From assembly GCF_005144585.1 (NCBI RefSeq), contig NZ_SSMQ01000025.1, positions 1-64,000 on the forward strand: a stretch of DNA of 64,000 nt, written 5' to 3'. Made by a program: the position numbers and the translations under genes. The notes beneath the pieces were generated by a model, which ran no database searches, was not told the DNA's origin, and was given only the letters and a program-made list of their open reading frames with translations. Below, piece after piece: positions 1 to 7,967 of this stretch. This stretch comes from Polyangium fumosum (GTDB lineage Bacteria > Myxococcota_A > Polyangia > Polyangiales > Polyangiaceae). Position 1 is the first letter of the stretch; every line of letters starts with the position of its first letter.

Positions 1-67
1 GCGTTGCCCCAGGCCCCACCCGGGGCGGTCCGCCCCGGGACCCGGACCAGGCACGGCCTGGACCGGG

Positions 68-102
68 GGTGGAAGAACTGCGCTCCGCGCAGTTCTTCCA
101 CC
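68..102. repeat. Perfect 16-bp stem-loop with GAACTGCGC core
   Basis: Left arm GGTGGAAGAACTGCGC (68-83), 3-base loop TCC, right arm GCGCAGTTCTTCCACC (87-102): a perfect 16-base-pair inverted repeat. It shares its inner core GAACTGCGC/GCGCAGTTC with the hairpin at 221-251. There is no T-run after it, so it is not a canonical Rho-independent terminator. Confidence 0.85.
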
Positions 103-220
103 GGGCCGGTGGCAAGACCATCGAGGTGGGTTTCAAGCTGGCGACGGACACGCTGCCCGTTGAACCTGCAGCGCTGCCGTGTTGGTTGGCAGGCCCGTCG
201 CCGGTCTTGACCTGGCGTGT

Positions 221-251
221 TCGATGAACTGCGCGATGCGCAGTTCATCGA
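221..251. repeat. Perfect 14-bp stem-loop with GAACTGCGC core
   Basis: Left arm TCGATGAACTGCGC (221-234), loop GAT, right arm GCGCAGTTCATCGA (238-251): a perfect 14-base-pair inverted repeat with a 3-base loop. It has the same core as the hairpin at 68-102 but diverged outer stem positions that remain paired, which looks like compensatory change. No T-run follows on either strand. Confidence 0.85.
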
Positions 252-332
252 CCCGGGTCCAGCGCCTCGCTGGTCCGGGTCCAGGGGTGGACAACCCCTG
301 GTCGGGGCCCGGGGTGAAACCCCGGTACGGCG

Positions 333-986
333 CTACACGCCTTGCGTATCCGCGCCCCAGATCACCTTGTGGAGCTGGACCTGTACGCGCACGAGCAGGG
401 CGTCTTCGAGGACCCAGGCTACGAGGTCTTTTGGCGAGAGCTTGCCCCACACGGCGGAGGCGAGCAGCGTGCAGCCGAGCTGTGCGAGCTCGCGCTCGTG
501 GATCACGCTGCGCATCCACTCGTAGTCGACGCGATCGGAGAGCACGAACTTGATCTCGTCGCGTGGGGTGATGTGCGTGAGGTTCGACCAGCGGTTGCGG
601 TGGGTCTCGCCGCTGCCGGGGGCTTTGAGGTCCATGATCTTGTGGACGCGGGGATCGACGCGGGAGATGTCGGCTTCGCCGCTCGTCTCTACGAGGACCG
701 TACGTCCTGCGTCGCAGAGCTCTTGCAGGAGCGGGATGGCGCCGGGTTGCAGGAGGGGCTCGCCGCCTGTGAGCTCGACGAGCGGCGTGCCGAAGGCGAG
801 CGCCTTCTCTCGCACCTCGCTGCGTGGCATTCGTTTTCCGCCGTAGAAGGCTTGGGTCGTGTCGCACCAGGCGCAACGCAGGTTGCAGCCGGTCAGACGC
901 ACGAACGTGCACGGCAGCCCGGCGAACGTCGATTCGCCTTGGATGCTCGAATAAATCTCGTGGATGACGAGGGAGTCTTCCTTCAC
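333..986 (-). CDS. queE: 7-carboxy-7-deazaguanine synthase (QueE), radical SAM
   Basis: Radical-SAM enzyme that converts 6-carboxy-5,6,7,8-tetrahydropterin to 7-carboxy-7-deazaguanine in the pathway to preQ0 and queuosine; cytoplasmic. The 217-residue product opens with EIYSSIQGES, typical of QueE, followed by the 4Fe-4S ligands Cys34, Cys38 and Cys41 (CX3CX2C within GCNLRCAWC) and the glycine-rich SAM motif ELTGGEPLLQ. Length fits the family. I chose the GTG at 984-986, because the N-terminal EIYSSIQGE block follows directly; the longer upstream frame has no homology-like content and overlaps birA. It is the last gene of fabH-nadC-birA-queE, 17 bases after birA. No other queuosine gene is in the window. 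Confidence 0.92.
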   Translation of the reverse strand: MKEDSLVIHEIYSSIQGESTFAGLPCTFVRLTGCNLRCAWCDTTQAFYGGKRMPRSEVREKALAFGTPLVELTGGEPLLQPGAIPLLQELCDAGRTVLVETSGEADISRVDPRVHKIMDLKAPGSGETHRNRWSNLTHITPRDEIKFVLSDRVDYEWMRSVIHERELAQLGCTLLASAVWGKLSPKDLVAWVLEDALLVRVQVQLHKVIWGADTQGV

Positions 987-1003
987 GGCCGGGGGGGACG
1001 TTC

Positions 1004-1861
1004 TTACCCCGCGGCTTCGCCGGCGCCAGGCCCGCGGCGAATCCGCGCGCCTGGCGAGCCGAGGGGGCCGTGTGTCGTGACGCTCCCGGAGCCGATCCGG
1101 TGCTTGGTACCGTCGCTCCCGATCACGCGGAGGTAGCCCTCGGGATCGATGCCTGCGGCTGTGCCTGAGACTCCCGAGACGTCGAGGGGGACCCCGCGGA
1201 GCACGTCGCGGTCCTCGAGCTCGGCGAGGAAGGGGCCGAGCCCGTGGGCTTCGAACATGCGCGCGACGTGGCCGATCTCTGCGAGCAGACGTGCGGCGAT
1301 CGATGACCGGTCGAGGCCACGTCCGCCGAGCGCGTGCAGTGACGTCGCGCGGGGGGCGAGCTCCTCCGGGAACGAGGCGGCGTGCACGTTGAGCCCGATG
1401 CCTGCGATGACGGCGTCGATCGTGCCGCCGCGCAGGGTGGTCTCGACGAGCAACCCCGCGAGCTTCTTGCCGTCCACGAGCACGTCGTTCGGCCACTTGA
1501 CGCCGGCGCGCGTGCTGCTCGTTGCGCTCGACCCGAGCACCTCGTCGACGACGCGCGCGACGCAGACGCCGAGGACGAGCGCGAGTGGGGGCAACGCCTG
1601 CGGGGCGAGCTTGGGGCGAAGGACGACGGAGAGGTAGAGGTTTTCCCCGGCCGGCGAGTGCCAGCGGTGGCCGCTGCGGCCGCGGCCCTGGGTCTGCGCG
1701 TCGGCGAGGAAGGCGGAGCCGTGGGGCGCGCCTCCGGAAGCGGCGCGGCGCGCGTCGTCGTTCGTCGAGGCGGTGACGGAGGCGACGACGACGGGCCGGC
1801 CGATGCTCGCGCCGAGCCGTTCGAGCTCGGCTTCGATGCGGAGAGGATCGAGGTCGCTCAA
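1004..1861 (-). CDS. birA: Biotin--[acetyl-CoA-carboxylase] ligase, monofunctional
   Basis: Activates biotin as biotinyl-AMP and attaches it to the biotin carboxyl carrier protein of acetyl-CoA carboxylase. The 285-residue protein has the biotin/AMP loop GRGRSG (about residues 59-64), KWPND (122-126) and GKKLAG (131-136) containing the catalytic lysine, then a C-terminal SH3-like segment. No N-terminal helix-turn-helix is present, so it is a class I ligase without the repressor function of E. coli BirA. The start is taken as TTG at 1859-1861, whose last bases overlap the nadC stop TGA (1858-1860), implying translational coupling. Position beside fabH suggests co-supply with fatty-acid synthesis. 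Confidence 0.92.
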   Translation of the reverse strand: MSDLDPLRIEAELERLGASIGRPVVVASVTASTNDDARRAASGGAPHGSAFLADAQTQGRGRSGHRWHSPAGENLYLSVVLRPKLAPQALPPLALVLGVCVARVVDEVLGSSATSSTRAGVKWPNDVLVDGKKLAGLLVETTLRGGTIDAVIAGIGLNVHAASFPEELAPRATSLHALGGRGLDRSSIAARLLAEIGHVARMFEAHGLGPFLAELEDRDVLRGVPLDVSGVSGTAAGIDPEGYLRVIGSDGTKHRIGSGSVTTHGPLGSPGARIRRGPGAGEAAG

Positions 1862-2706
1862 AGCTGGAAGTCGAGCCCGATGTCGGCCGCGGGCGCCGAG
1901 TGCGTGAGAGCGCCGACGCTGATCACGTCGACGCCGGCGAGCGCGAGCTCTGGGATGCGCTCGAGCGTGATGCCACCGGAGGCTTCGAGGATCGGCCGCG
2001 GCGACAGGTCTTTGGCGCGGGCGACGGCGCGAGCGACATCCTCGGTCGAGAAGTTGTCGAGCAGGATGATGTCCGCGCCCGCTGCGATCGCCTCTTCGAG
2101 CTGCACGAGCGAGTCGACCTCGACCTCGATGCGCGACGTGTGCGGGGCGTGCGCCCGCGCGCGCTCGACGGCGCGCGAGATGCCGCCGGCCGCGATGATG
2201 TGGTTGTCCTTGATCATCACGGCGCTGCCGAGGTCGTTGCGGTGGTTGATCCCGCCCCCCATGCGGACGGCGTAGCGCTCGAGCACGCGCAGGCCCGGCG
2301 TGGTCTTGCGCGTGTCGGTGATGCGCGTCCGCGCGCCCTTCGGGACCGCGTCGACGTAGCGGCGCGTGACCGTCGCGATGCCCGTCATGCGCTGCACGAG
2401 GTTCAGCGCCGTCCGCTCCGACGCGAGCACGGCGCGGGCCGGCCCGCGCACGCGCCAGAGCGTCGTGCCGGCGGGCGCTTCTTTCCCGTCGGGCACGAGC
2501 GTCTCCACCATGCAACGCGGATCGACGCGCGTGAACACGCGGCGAAAGACCTCCGCGCCGCAGGCGATGACGGCTTTGCGCGCGACGGCGGCGGCGTGGC
2601 TTTGCGTCTCTGCGTCGACGCAGGCCTCGCCGGAGAGATCACCACCGGCGAGGTCTTCTTCGAGCGCGCGATCGACGATGGCGTCGAGCAGGGGGGGAGC
2701 GATCAT
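1858..2706 (-). CDS. nadC: Nicotinate-nucleotide pyrophosphorylase (carboxylating)
   Basis: Quinolinate phosphoribosyltransferase, which makes nicotinate mononucleotide from quinolinate and PRPP in de novo NAD synthesis. The 282-residue length is standard. Visible family blocks are EEDLAGGDLS near the N-terminus, RTALNLVQRMTGIAT, the DTRKTTPGLR segment that binds phosphoribosyl/quinolinate, GGGINHRNDL and KDNHI, and a C-terminal TIM-barrel part with DIILLDNF and EASGGI. The ATG at 2704-2706 begins 10 bases after the fabH stop, and the stop overlaps the birA start. nadA and nadB are not in the window. Confidence 0.95.
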   Translation of the reverse strand: MIAPPLLDAIVDRALEEDLAGGDLSGEACVDAETQSHAAAVARKAVIACGAEVFRRVFTRVDPRCMVETLVPDGKEAPAGTTLWRVRGPARAVLASERTALNLVQRMTGIATVTRRYVDAVPKGARTRITDTRKTTPGLRVLERYAVRMGGGINHRNDLGSAVMIKDNHIIAAGGISRAVERARAHAPHTSRIEVEVDSLVQLEEAIAAGADIILLDNFSTEDVARAVARAKDLSPRPILEASGGITLERIPELALAGVDVISVGALTHSAPAADIGLDFQL

Positions 2707-2716
2707 CGGGCTCTTC

Positions 2717-3712
2717 TTACCACCGGAGCACGGCCGCGCCCCAGGTGTAGCCGCTGCCGAAGGCGGCCGTCAGCACGGTCGTGCCTTCCTTGATGCGGCC
2801 CTCGGCGACGGACTCGCTGAGGCCGATCGGGATCGTCGCGGCCGTCGTGTTGCCGTACCGCTCGATGTTGTGGACGACCTTCTCCTGCGGCAAACCGAGC
2901 TTGTCGGCCACGTACTGGTTGATGCGCATGTTCGCCTGGTGCGGGACGAACAGGTCGATGGTGCTGATGTCGATGCCGGCCGCGGCGAGCGCCTCGCGGC
3001 TCACCTCGGGCATCTTCTCGGTGGCCCAGCGGAAGACCTGCTTGCCGATCATCTTCGGGTACTGCTCGCCCTTGTCGAGCATCTCGTACGTGATGCGCGG
3101 GATGTGCTTCGACGCGGGCGCGGGGATCCAGAGATCCTTCGCGCCCGTCCCATCGGCGTGCAGGTGGATCGAGACGAGGCCACGATCGTCCGACGGGCTC
3201 GGGCCCACGAGGGCCGCGCCCGCGCCGTCGCCGAAGAGCACGGCCACGTCGCGGCCGCGCTCGGTGAACTCCACGCCCGTCGAGTGCACCTCGGCGCCCA
3301 CGACGAGGATGTTCTTGTACGCCCCGACGCGCACCCACGCGTCCGCGACGCTGAGCCCGTAGAGGAAGCCCGAGCACTGGTTGCGCACGTCGAGCGCGGG
3401 CACGCCGGGCAGGCCGAGCTTCTCGCCGAGGAAGCAACCCGAGCCGGGGAAGAAGTGATCCGGGCTGAGGGTCGCGAAGATGATCATGTCGACGTCGGAG
3501 ACCTTCCGACCGGCGCGCTCAAGGGCCATGTGCACGGCCGGCACGGCGAGGTCGCTCGCGCCGATGCCGTCGTGCTCGATGAAGCGGCGCTCCTTGATCC
3601 CCGTGCGCTGCTGGATCCACTCGTCGCTCGTCGGCATCATGCGAGCGAGGTCGTCGTTGGTCACCACCTTGGTCGGCACGTAATGGCCGACGCCCAGAAT
3701 CGCTGAACGCAT
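2717..3712 (-). CDS. fabH: 3-oxoacyl-[acyl-carrier-protein] synthase III (KAS III)
   Basis: Condenses acyl-CoA with malonyl-ACP to start fatty-acid chains. The 331-residue protein starts MRSAILGVGHYVP, the usual FabH N-terminus, and contains the three catalytic residues: Cys113 in RNQCSGFLYG, His in VPHQANMRI and Asn in ERYGNTTAA. Length is typical. The ATG at 3710-3712 was chosen because the longer open frame upstream has no family content. It is the first gene of fabH-nadC-birA-queE. In myxobacteria FabH specificity is often for branched starters (iso-fatty acids); substrate cannot be read from the sequence. Downstream of the start (upstream on the chromosome) lies a divergent gene at 3914. 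Confidence 0.93.
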   Translation of the reverse strand: MRSAILGVGHYVPTKVVTNDDLARMMPTSDEWIQQRTGIKERRFIEHDGIGASDLAVPAVHMALERAGRKVSDVDMIIFATLSPDHFFPGSGCFLGEKLGLPGVPALDVRNQCSGFLYGLSVADAWVRVGAYKNILVVGAEVHSTGVEFTERGRDVAVLFGDGAGAALVGPSPSDDRGLVSIHLHADGTGAKDLWIPAPASKHIPRITYEMLDKGEQYPKMIGKQVFRWATEKMPEVSREALAAAGIDISTIDLFVPHQANMRINQYVADKLGLPQEKVVHNIERYGNTTAATIPIGLSESVAEGRIKEGTTVLTAAFGSGYTWGAAVLRW

Positions 3713-3913
3713 GCCTGCGCTCGTAATGCGACTCGGCCGGGTATCAAAGGCATAACGACCGACACGGTGCGTCAGCGGACGAAATACGTCCGACCGAGCG
3801 GGCACGGCATTGGACTGCGAATGATTTTTTGCGGCGCCGCGTTCGCTTCGTCGCTCCATTTCGCGGCTGTTCTCGGTCATGCTCGGGCGGCTCCGGGAGG
3901 AAAGCGACGAACG

Positions 3914-4735
3914 ATGGAAGGACGCGAGGCGAAGGTACGAGAACGAGAGCAGCTCCGGCGCGAGCGCGCGGAGCTCGGGGCGGCGGGTCTGGGGCGCGAG
4001 CTCCGCGTGCCGCTGCGAAACCCATCCCGCACGCTTTGGGGGTTCGCCGTGCTCCTCGTGCTCGGCTTCGCGCTCGGGCTCGTCGTCGGGATCACGCGCG
4101 GCGGCAAGATGGGCGTCGCGCTCGCCGGGTTCGGCGGGGTGCTGCTCGCGTGCGGGATTTATGCGGCCGTGCTGGCGAGGCGCTTCGGCGCTCGGCAGGA
4201 CCTCGCGATCGTGCTCGGGCTGCGTACGCTGACGGTCCCGGCGCTGCCGCTCGTGCGTGGTGGGACGGTGGAGATCGCGTACGAGGATCTCGAAGGCGTG
4301 GCGCTCCTGCCCGCGGGGAGCCGCCTCCGGCACGTGCTGCGGACGTCGGACGGCCTCGTGCCGCTGCCGCTCGACAGGCTCCCGCGCGCCCAGAAGAACA
4401 CGAAGCTGCCGCTGCGGATCCACGTGCGGGCGGCGCTCGCGCGCAAGCGTCCGCGGCTCGCGGTCGCGCGGCTCGCGGCGGTGGAAGCGCAGCTCCTCCA
4501 CGAAGGCCCGAGCCTCGGGGCCCTCGTGGCGATGAAGGACGGCGTGCCGGAGGTGATCTCGGTGCTGCGCGACGAAGCGCACCTCGGCGCGTGGCTCCTC
4601 TCGGGGGAGCTGCCCGCGGGCTCCGAGATGATCTGCGCCCAGGACGTGCTCGACCCGCTCGGCGACGCGCTCCGGGACGCGATCGGCGCCCGGGTGGACG
4701 TCGGGGACCGCCCCGCCCCGGCGTCACTTCGATAA
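3914..4735 (+). CDS. Hypothetical two-TM membrane protein
   Basis: Not recognised. The 273-residue product begins with a charged coiled segment (MEGREAKVREREQLRRER), has two hydrophobic spans at about residues 36-54 and 60-82, and then a soluble C-terminal part of about 190 residues with beta-rich phrases such as EIAYEDLEGVALLPAG and SDGLVPLPLDRL, reminiscent of the PH-like cytoplasmic domains in small bacterial membrane proteins. That comparison is a guess. The ATG at 3914 follows a GGGAGGAAA stretch about 15 bases upstream; a start at 3767 would add an unlikely segment. It is divergent from fabH. Confidence 0.65.
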   Translation: MEGREAKVREREQLRRERAELGAAGLGRELRVPLRNPSRTLWGFAVLLVLGFALGLVVGITRGGKMGVALAGFGGVLLACGIYAAVLARRFGARQDLAIVLGLRTLTVPALPLVRGGTVEIAYEDLEGVALLPAGSRLRHVLRTSDGLVPLPLDRLPRAQKNTKLPLRIHVRAALARKRPRLAVARLAAVEAQLLHEGPSLGALVAMKDGVPEVISVLRDEAHLGAWLLSGELPAGSEMICAQDVLDPLGDALRDAIGARVDVGDRPAPASLR

Positions 4736-5009
4736 TCGCTTCCGTATACCCACCCACGCCCTTGTACGAGAGCTTTCAACACGCGGCGCCGAGGGCTTCG
4801 GGCCGATGTCCGCCGCGCGCGCAGCGACCGGGCCCCTGCCCTCACCGGCCGTCCCGGATTTCCGCGCGCGTCCCCGTTTCCGCCCTGCCGGTCCCTCGCA
4901 CGGGGAGCGCAGGATCACGCCGCGTCATTCGACAGGACGAAATTCTTTGTCGTTCGTCCATAGGGCTGTGACACTCTCCCGCGTCCAAAGTAGCGCCGCA
5001 CAGGTCCCC

Positions 5010-6989
5010 ATGCGCCCTCAGGTCGGCCAGGTCATCAACAACAAGTACCGGCTCGTCCGCGTCATCGGCGATGGCGGGATGGGTAGTGTCTACGAGGCTC
5101 GTCACGAGGTGCTCGGCACCACCGTGGCGCTCAAGTTCCTCCACCCCGAGCTCTCGCGACGCCAAGGCCTCGTGCAGCGCTTCCTTCAGGAAGCGCGCGT
5201 GTCGGCGCAGATCCAGAGCCCCCACGTGGTGCGGGTCAGCGACGTCGATCAGAACGCGAACGGGCAGGCCTTCATCGTGATGGAGTACCTGGAGGGCAAG
5301 ACCCTCCAGACCCTCTACGAGGAGCTCTACCACGCAGGCCAGAGGCTCTCGTACGCCGACGCGCTCGAGTACGCGAGCCAGATGCTCGACGGCGTCGAGG
5401 CCGCCCATCGCGCGGGCGTCGTGCACCGGGATCTCAAGCCCGACAACGTCATGATCACCCGCGGGTCCAAGGGCGAGCCGCTCCTCAAGCTCCTCGACTT
5501 CGGCATCGCCAAGCTCAAGGTCACGGGCGAGCTCGATCGTGGCCTCACGCGGCCCGGCGTGATCATGGGGACGCCCGAGTACATGGCCCCCGAGCAGGCC
5601 TACTCCGCCGACGCGGTCGACGCGCGCGCCGACATCTTCTCGCTCGGCGTGATGGTCTTCGAGATGCTCGCCGGTCGAAGGCCCGTCGGCGGCGACGAGC
5701 CGCACCAGATCGCCTCGGCCTACCTGACCGGGCAAATCGCGCAGCTCACGGACCTCGCGCCCCACGTGCCGCCCGAGCTCGCGAGCGTCGTGCACCGCGC
5801 GATGGGGCCGAAGCCCCCCGATCGCTACAACTCCGTCGCCGAGTTCCGCAGCGCGCTCGAGCCCTTCGCCATGGGCACGCGCAGCGGCGCGGCCGGCGCA
5901 GCCGTCGCCACGCCCATGCCCGGCTCCGTCACGCCGAAGCCCGCGGTCTCGCCCGCGGCCGCCGTGACGCCCGGCGAGACGGGCGCCTCGCCCATCCCGA
6001 AGACGCTGCCCCCCACCGACGACAAACCGCCGCCCGGGGTGAGTGAGCCCTCGCTCCCGCCGTACCAGGTCGGCGCGACGCCGCTCGGCGGGTTCGACGC
6101 GCCGCACCGGGGGCCCCACACGTCGATCGGCGAGCCCCTGGCCGCGAGCCTCACGCCGAGCCCCCGGTACGACGCCACGGCCCCCGCCGCGCCCCTCGCC
6201 TCGCATACAGCCCCGCCCGGAGGGTACGACATGTCGCCGCGGCCCGGCGGCACCGCGGTCGGGCAAGCCCTCCCGTCCGGCGGCTACGGGCCCGTGCAGA
6301 CGAACTACGGCGGGGCGCCGGGATACCCGCCCGCGAACGGATACGCCGCGCCGCCCGGCTACGGGCCCACCACCCCGATGAACCCGATCGGGGCGCGGGC
6401 CACGCATCAAGCCCAGCAGAAGCGCAGCGGCGGATCGTCGGTCGTGCTGATGCTCCTGCTCGCGGCCGCCGTGACCGGCGTGGTCGTCGGCGGCGTGTAC
6501 CTCGGGCAAAAGCTCACGAGCACAGAGGAGAAGGGGAACGACCCGGTCGCGCTGCAGCCGCCGCCCACCACCACGGTCGTCGCCTCGGATCCTGGCTCGC
6601 AGCCGGTCCAGACGACGGGCCCGGTGAACACGACGCCGACGCAGCCGTCCCCGCAGACCACCGTGCCGAAGACGACGACCACGGTCGGCGGGACGAAGCC
6701 CCCGACGACCGGCACGGGCACCACGACGTCCCCGCAACCCTCGGCCTCGGGGAGCACGGCGCCGACGGGCATCCCGAACCCGTGGGGCTCGGGCATCCCG
6801 CTCCCCTGGGGAAGCACGCAGATCCCGCTCCCCTTCCCCATGCCGGGCCAGCAGCCGACGGCGCAGCCGACGAACACCACGCCGGCCCCCACGGCCACGC
6901 CGACGAACACCACGCCCACGCCGCGGCCCTCGACGAGCGGGAGCGGTCGGCCCCGCATCCGGATCCCGATCCCCGGGCAAAACCCTTGA
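5010..6989 (+). CDS. Transmembrane Hanks-type serine/threonine protein kinase with Pro/Thr-rich exterior
   Basis: Signal-transducing protein kinase. The N-terminal domain (about residues 13-280) is complete: glycine loop GDGGMGSVYEA, VALKFL with the ATP lysine, HRDLKPDN catalytic loop, DFGIAK and the APE-type YMAPEQA. A Pro/Ala/Gly-rich linker follows, then one membrane span at about 476-498 (VVLMLLLAAAVTGVVVGGVY), then a Thr/Pro-rich tail of about 150 residues outside the membrane with no recognisable sensor domain. I used the ATG at 5010 (MRPQVGQVINNKYRL); earlier in-frame codons are possible. The next gene (7043) repeats the tail architecture without a kinase. Confidence 0.9.
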   Translation: MRPQVGQVINNKYRLVRVIGDGGMGSVYEARHEVLGTTVALKFLHPELSRRQGLVQRFLQEARVSAQIQSPHVVRVSDVDQNANGQAFIVMEYLEGKTLQTLYEELYHAGQRLSYADALEYASQMLDGVEAAHRAGVVHRDLKPDNVMITRGSKGEPLLKLLDFGIAKLKVTGELDRGLTRPGVIMGTPEYMAPEQAYSADAVDARADIFSLGVMVFEMLAGRRPVGGDEPHQIASAYLTGQIAQLTDLAPHVPPELASVVHRAMGPKPPDRYNSVAEFRSALEPFAMGTRSGAAGAAVATPMPGSVTPKPAVSPAAAVTPGETGASPIPKTLPPTDDKPPPGVSEPSLPPYQVGATPLGGFDAPHRGPHTSIGEPLAASLTPSPRYDATAPAAPLASHTAPPGGYDMSPRPGGTAVGQALPSGGYGPVQTNYGGAPGYPPANGYAAPPGYGPTTPMNPIGARATHQAQQKRSGGSSVVLMLLLAAAVTGVVVGGVYLGQKLTSTEEKGNDPVALQPPPTTTVVASDPGSQPVQTTGPVNTTPTQPSPQTTVPKTTTTVGGTKPPTTGTGTTTSPQPSASGSTAPTGIPNPWGSGIPLPWGSTQIPLPFPMPGQQPTAQPTNTTPAPTATPTNTTPTPRPSTSGSGRPRIRIPIPGQNP

Positions 6990-7042
6990 TTTCGTCCCCG
7001 AGCGCAGCGCACAGCTCGTAGGCCCAGGAGAACGTCGGCGAG

Positions 7043-7963
7043 ATGAGCGAACAGCAAGGTGGTCCGCCGGGCGGGCCCTACGGTCCCGGAAAAACGATCG
7101 TCGGTGAGCCCCTGTTCGGCCCCGAAGGCCCAGGCGTCGCGCCAGCCCCCGTCTACTCGGCCCCCGCGCCCCTCGCAGGCGCGCCCGTGCCCGCCACGAT
7201 GGTCGACGCCGCCCCTGTGCAGGGCCCCGCCCACCCGGCCGCCGCGCCTCCGGCAGGCGCCCCCTTCGGTGGGGGATCGGGCACCCAGCCGGGCGCTCCG
7301 CCCTACGGCGCGCCGCCCGCAGCAAACCCGTACGGCGCTCCCGCCCCCGGACCGGCTCCCTACGGCGCGCCAGCCCCGTACGGCGCTCCCGCTCCCGGTC
7401 CGGCGCCCTACGGCGCGCCCGGCCCAGGCATGGGCGGGCCCCCCGCGTACGGCATGCCCCCGCCGCCGGTCCGCGCGGTCTCGTCGGGCAGCAGCGGCCC
7501 GCCGCTCGTCGCCATCGGGCTCGGCGCGGCGTTCGTGATCGGCAGCCTCACGCTCGGCGCCTATTTCATGCTGGGCCGCAGCCCCAGCAGCAGCGACGAG
7601 GACGTCCCGCTCGCGCCCGTCCCTACGCCGAGCGCCGTGTCCGTCGCGTCCGATCCTCCCGCCACGGGAGACACGCCGCCGCCCGAAGCCACGGGCGAAG
7701 CGCCCGTCCCGACGAACGAGCCGGTGCACACCCCGTCCACGACGACGACGCCGAAGCCCACGACCACCGCGACGTCGACGAGCACGACGAAGCCGCCGAC
7801 GCAGATCCCGACGACGACCACGACCGGGACGACGCCCAAGCCGCCGACGACGACCACGTCGACGAGCCCGCCCACGCGCCCGACGGTCAACCTGCCCGGC
7901 ACGACCTCGCCTCCGACGCGGCCCACGGGCACGACGAAGAAGAGCATCCCCAAACCGTTTTGA
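7043..7963 (+). CDS. Pro-rich single-pass membrane protein resembling the tail of the upstream kinase
   Basis: Function unknown. The 306-residue protein has a Pro/Gly/Ala/Tyr-rich N-terminal half with repeated PYGAPAPGPAPYGAP units, a single hydrophobic span around residues 152-176 (PLVAIGLGAAFVIGSLTLGAYFML), and a Thr/Pro/Ser-rich C-terminal tail. This is the same order as in the linker-TM-tail half of the kinase that ends 53 bases upstream, suggesting duplication and loss of the kinase domain, or independent low-complexity drift. Probably co-transcribed with the kinase. It could be a partner or substrate; nothing in the sequence proves it. Confidence 0.7.
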   Translation: MSEQQGGPPGGPYGPGKTIVGEPLFGPEGPGVAPAPVYSAPAPLAGAPVPATMVDAAPVQGPAHPAAAPPAGAPFGGGSGTQPGAPPYGAPPAANPYGAPAPGPAPYGAPAPYGAPAPGPAPYGAPGPGMGGPPAYGMPPPPVRAVSSGSSGPPLVAIGLGAAFVIGSLTLGAYFMLGRSPSSSDEDVPLAPVPTPSAVSVASDPPATGDTPPPEATGEAPVPTNEPVHTPSTTTTPKPTTTATSTSTTKPPTQIPTTTTTGTTPKPPTTTTSTSPPTRPTVNLPGTTSPPTRPTGTTKKSIPKPF

Positions 7964-7967
7964 GGTC

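Larger units (their letters stand above)
1..332. repeat. Noncoding block with dispersed GC-rich repeat and two perfect hairpins
   Basis: No gene is supported here; the small open frames have no recognisable content. The block consists of short GC-rich palindromic modules: GGACCAGG/CCTGGACC-type boxes around 41-65 and 259-283, a GGGGTGGACAAC box near 285-296, and a GGGGTGAAACCCCGG palindrome at 311-325. The same modules recur in inverted orientation at 34219-34350, so this is a dispersed intergenic repeat family rather than unique sequence. Two perfect stem-loops (68-102 and 221-251) are embedded in it. It lies downstream of queE and may act as a transcription end or boundary; that is inference. 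Confidence 0.6.

Noticed and set aside
4842-7325. An 827-codon minus-strand frame opposite the transmembrane kinase
   Set aside because: Opposite strand carries a complete kinase; the frame has only Arg/Gly/Ala-rich shadow sequence.
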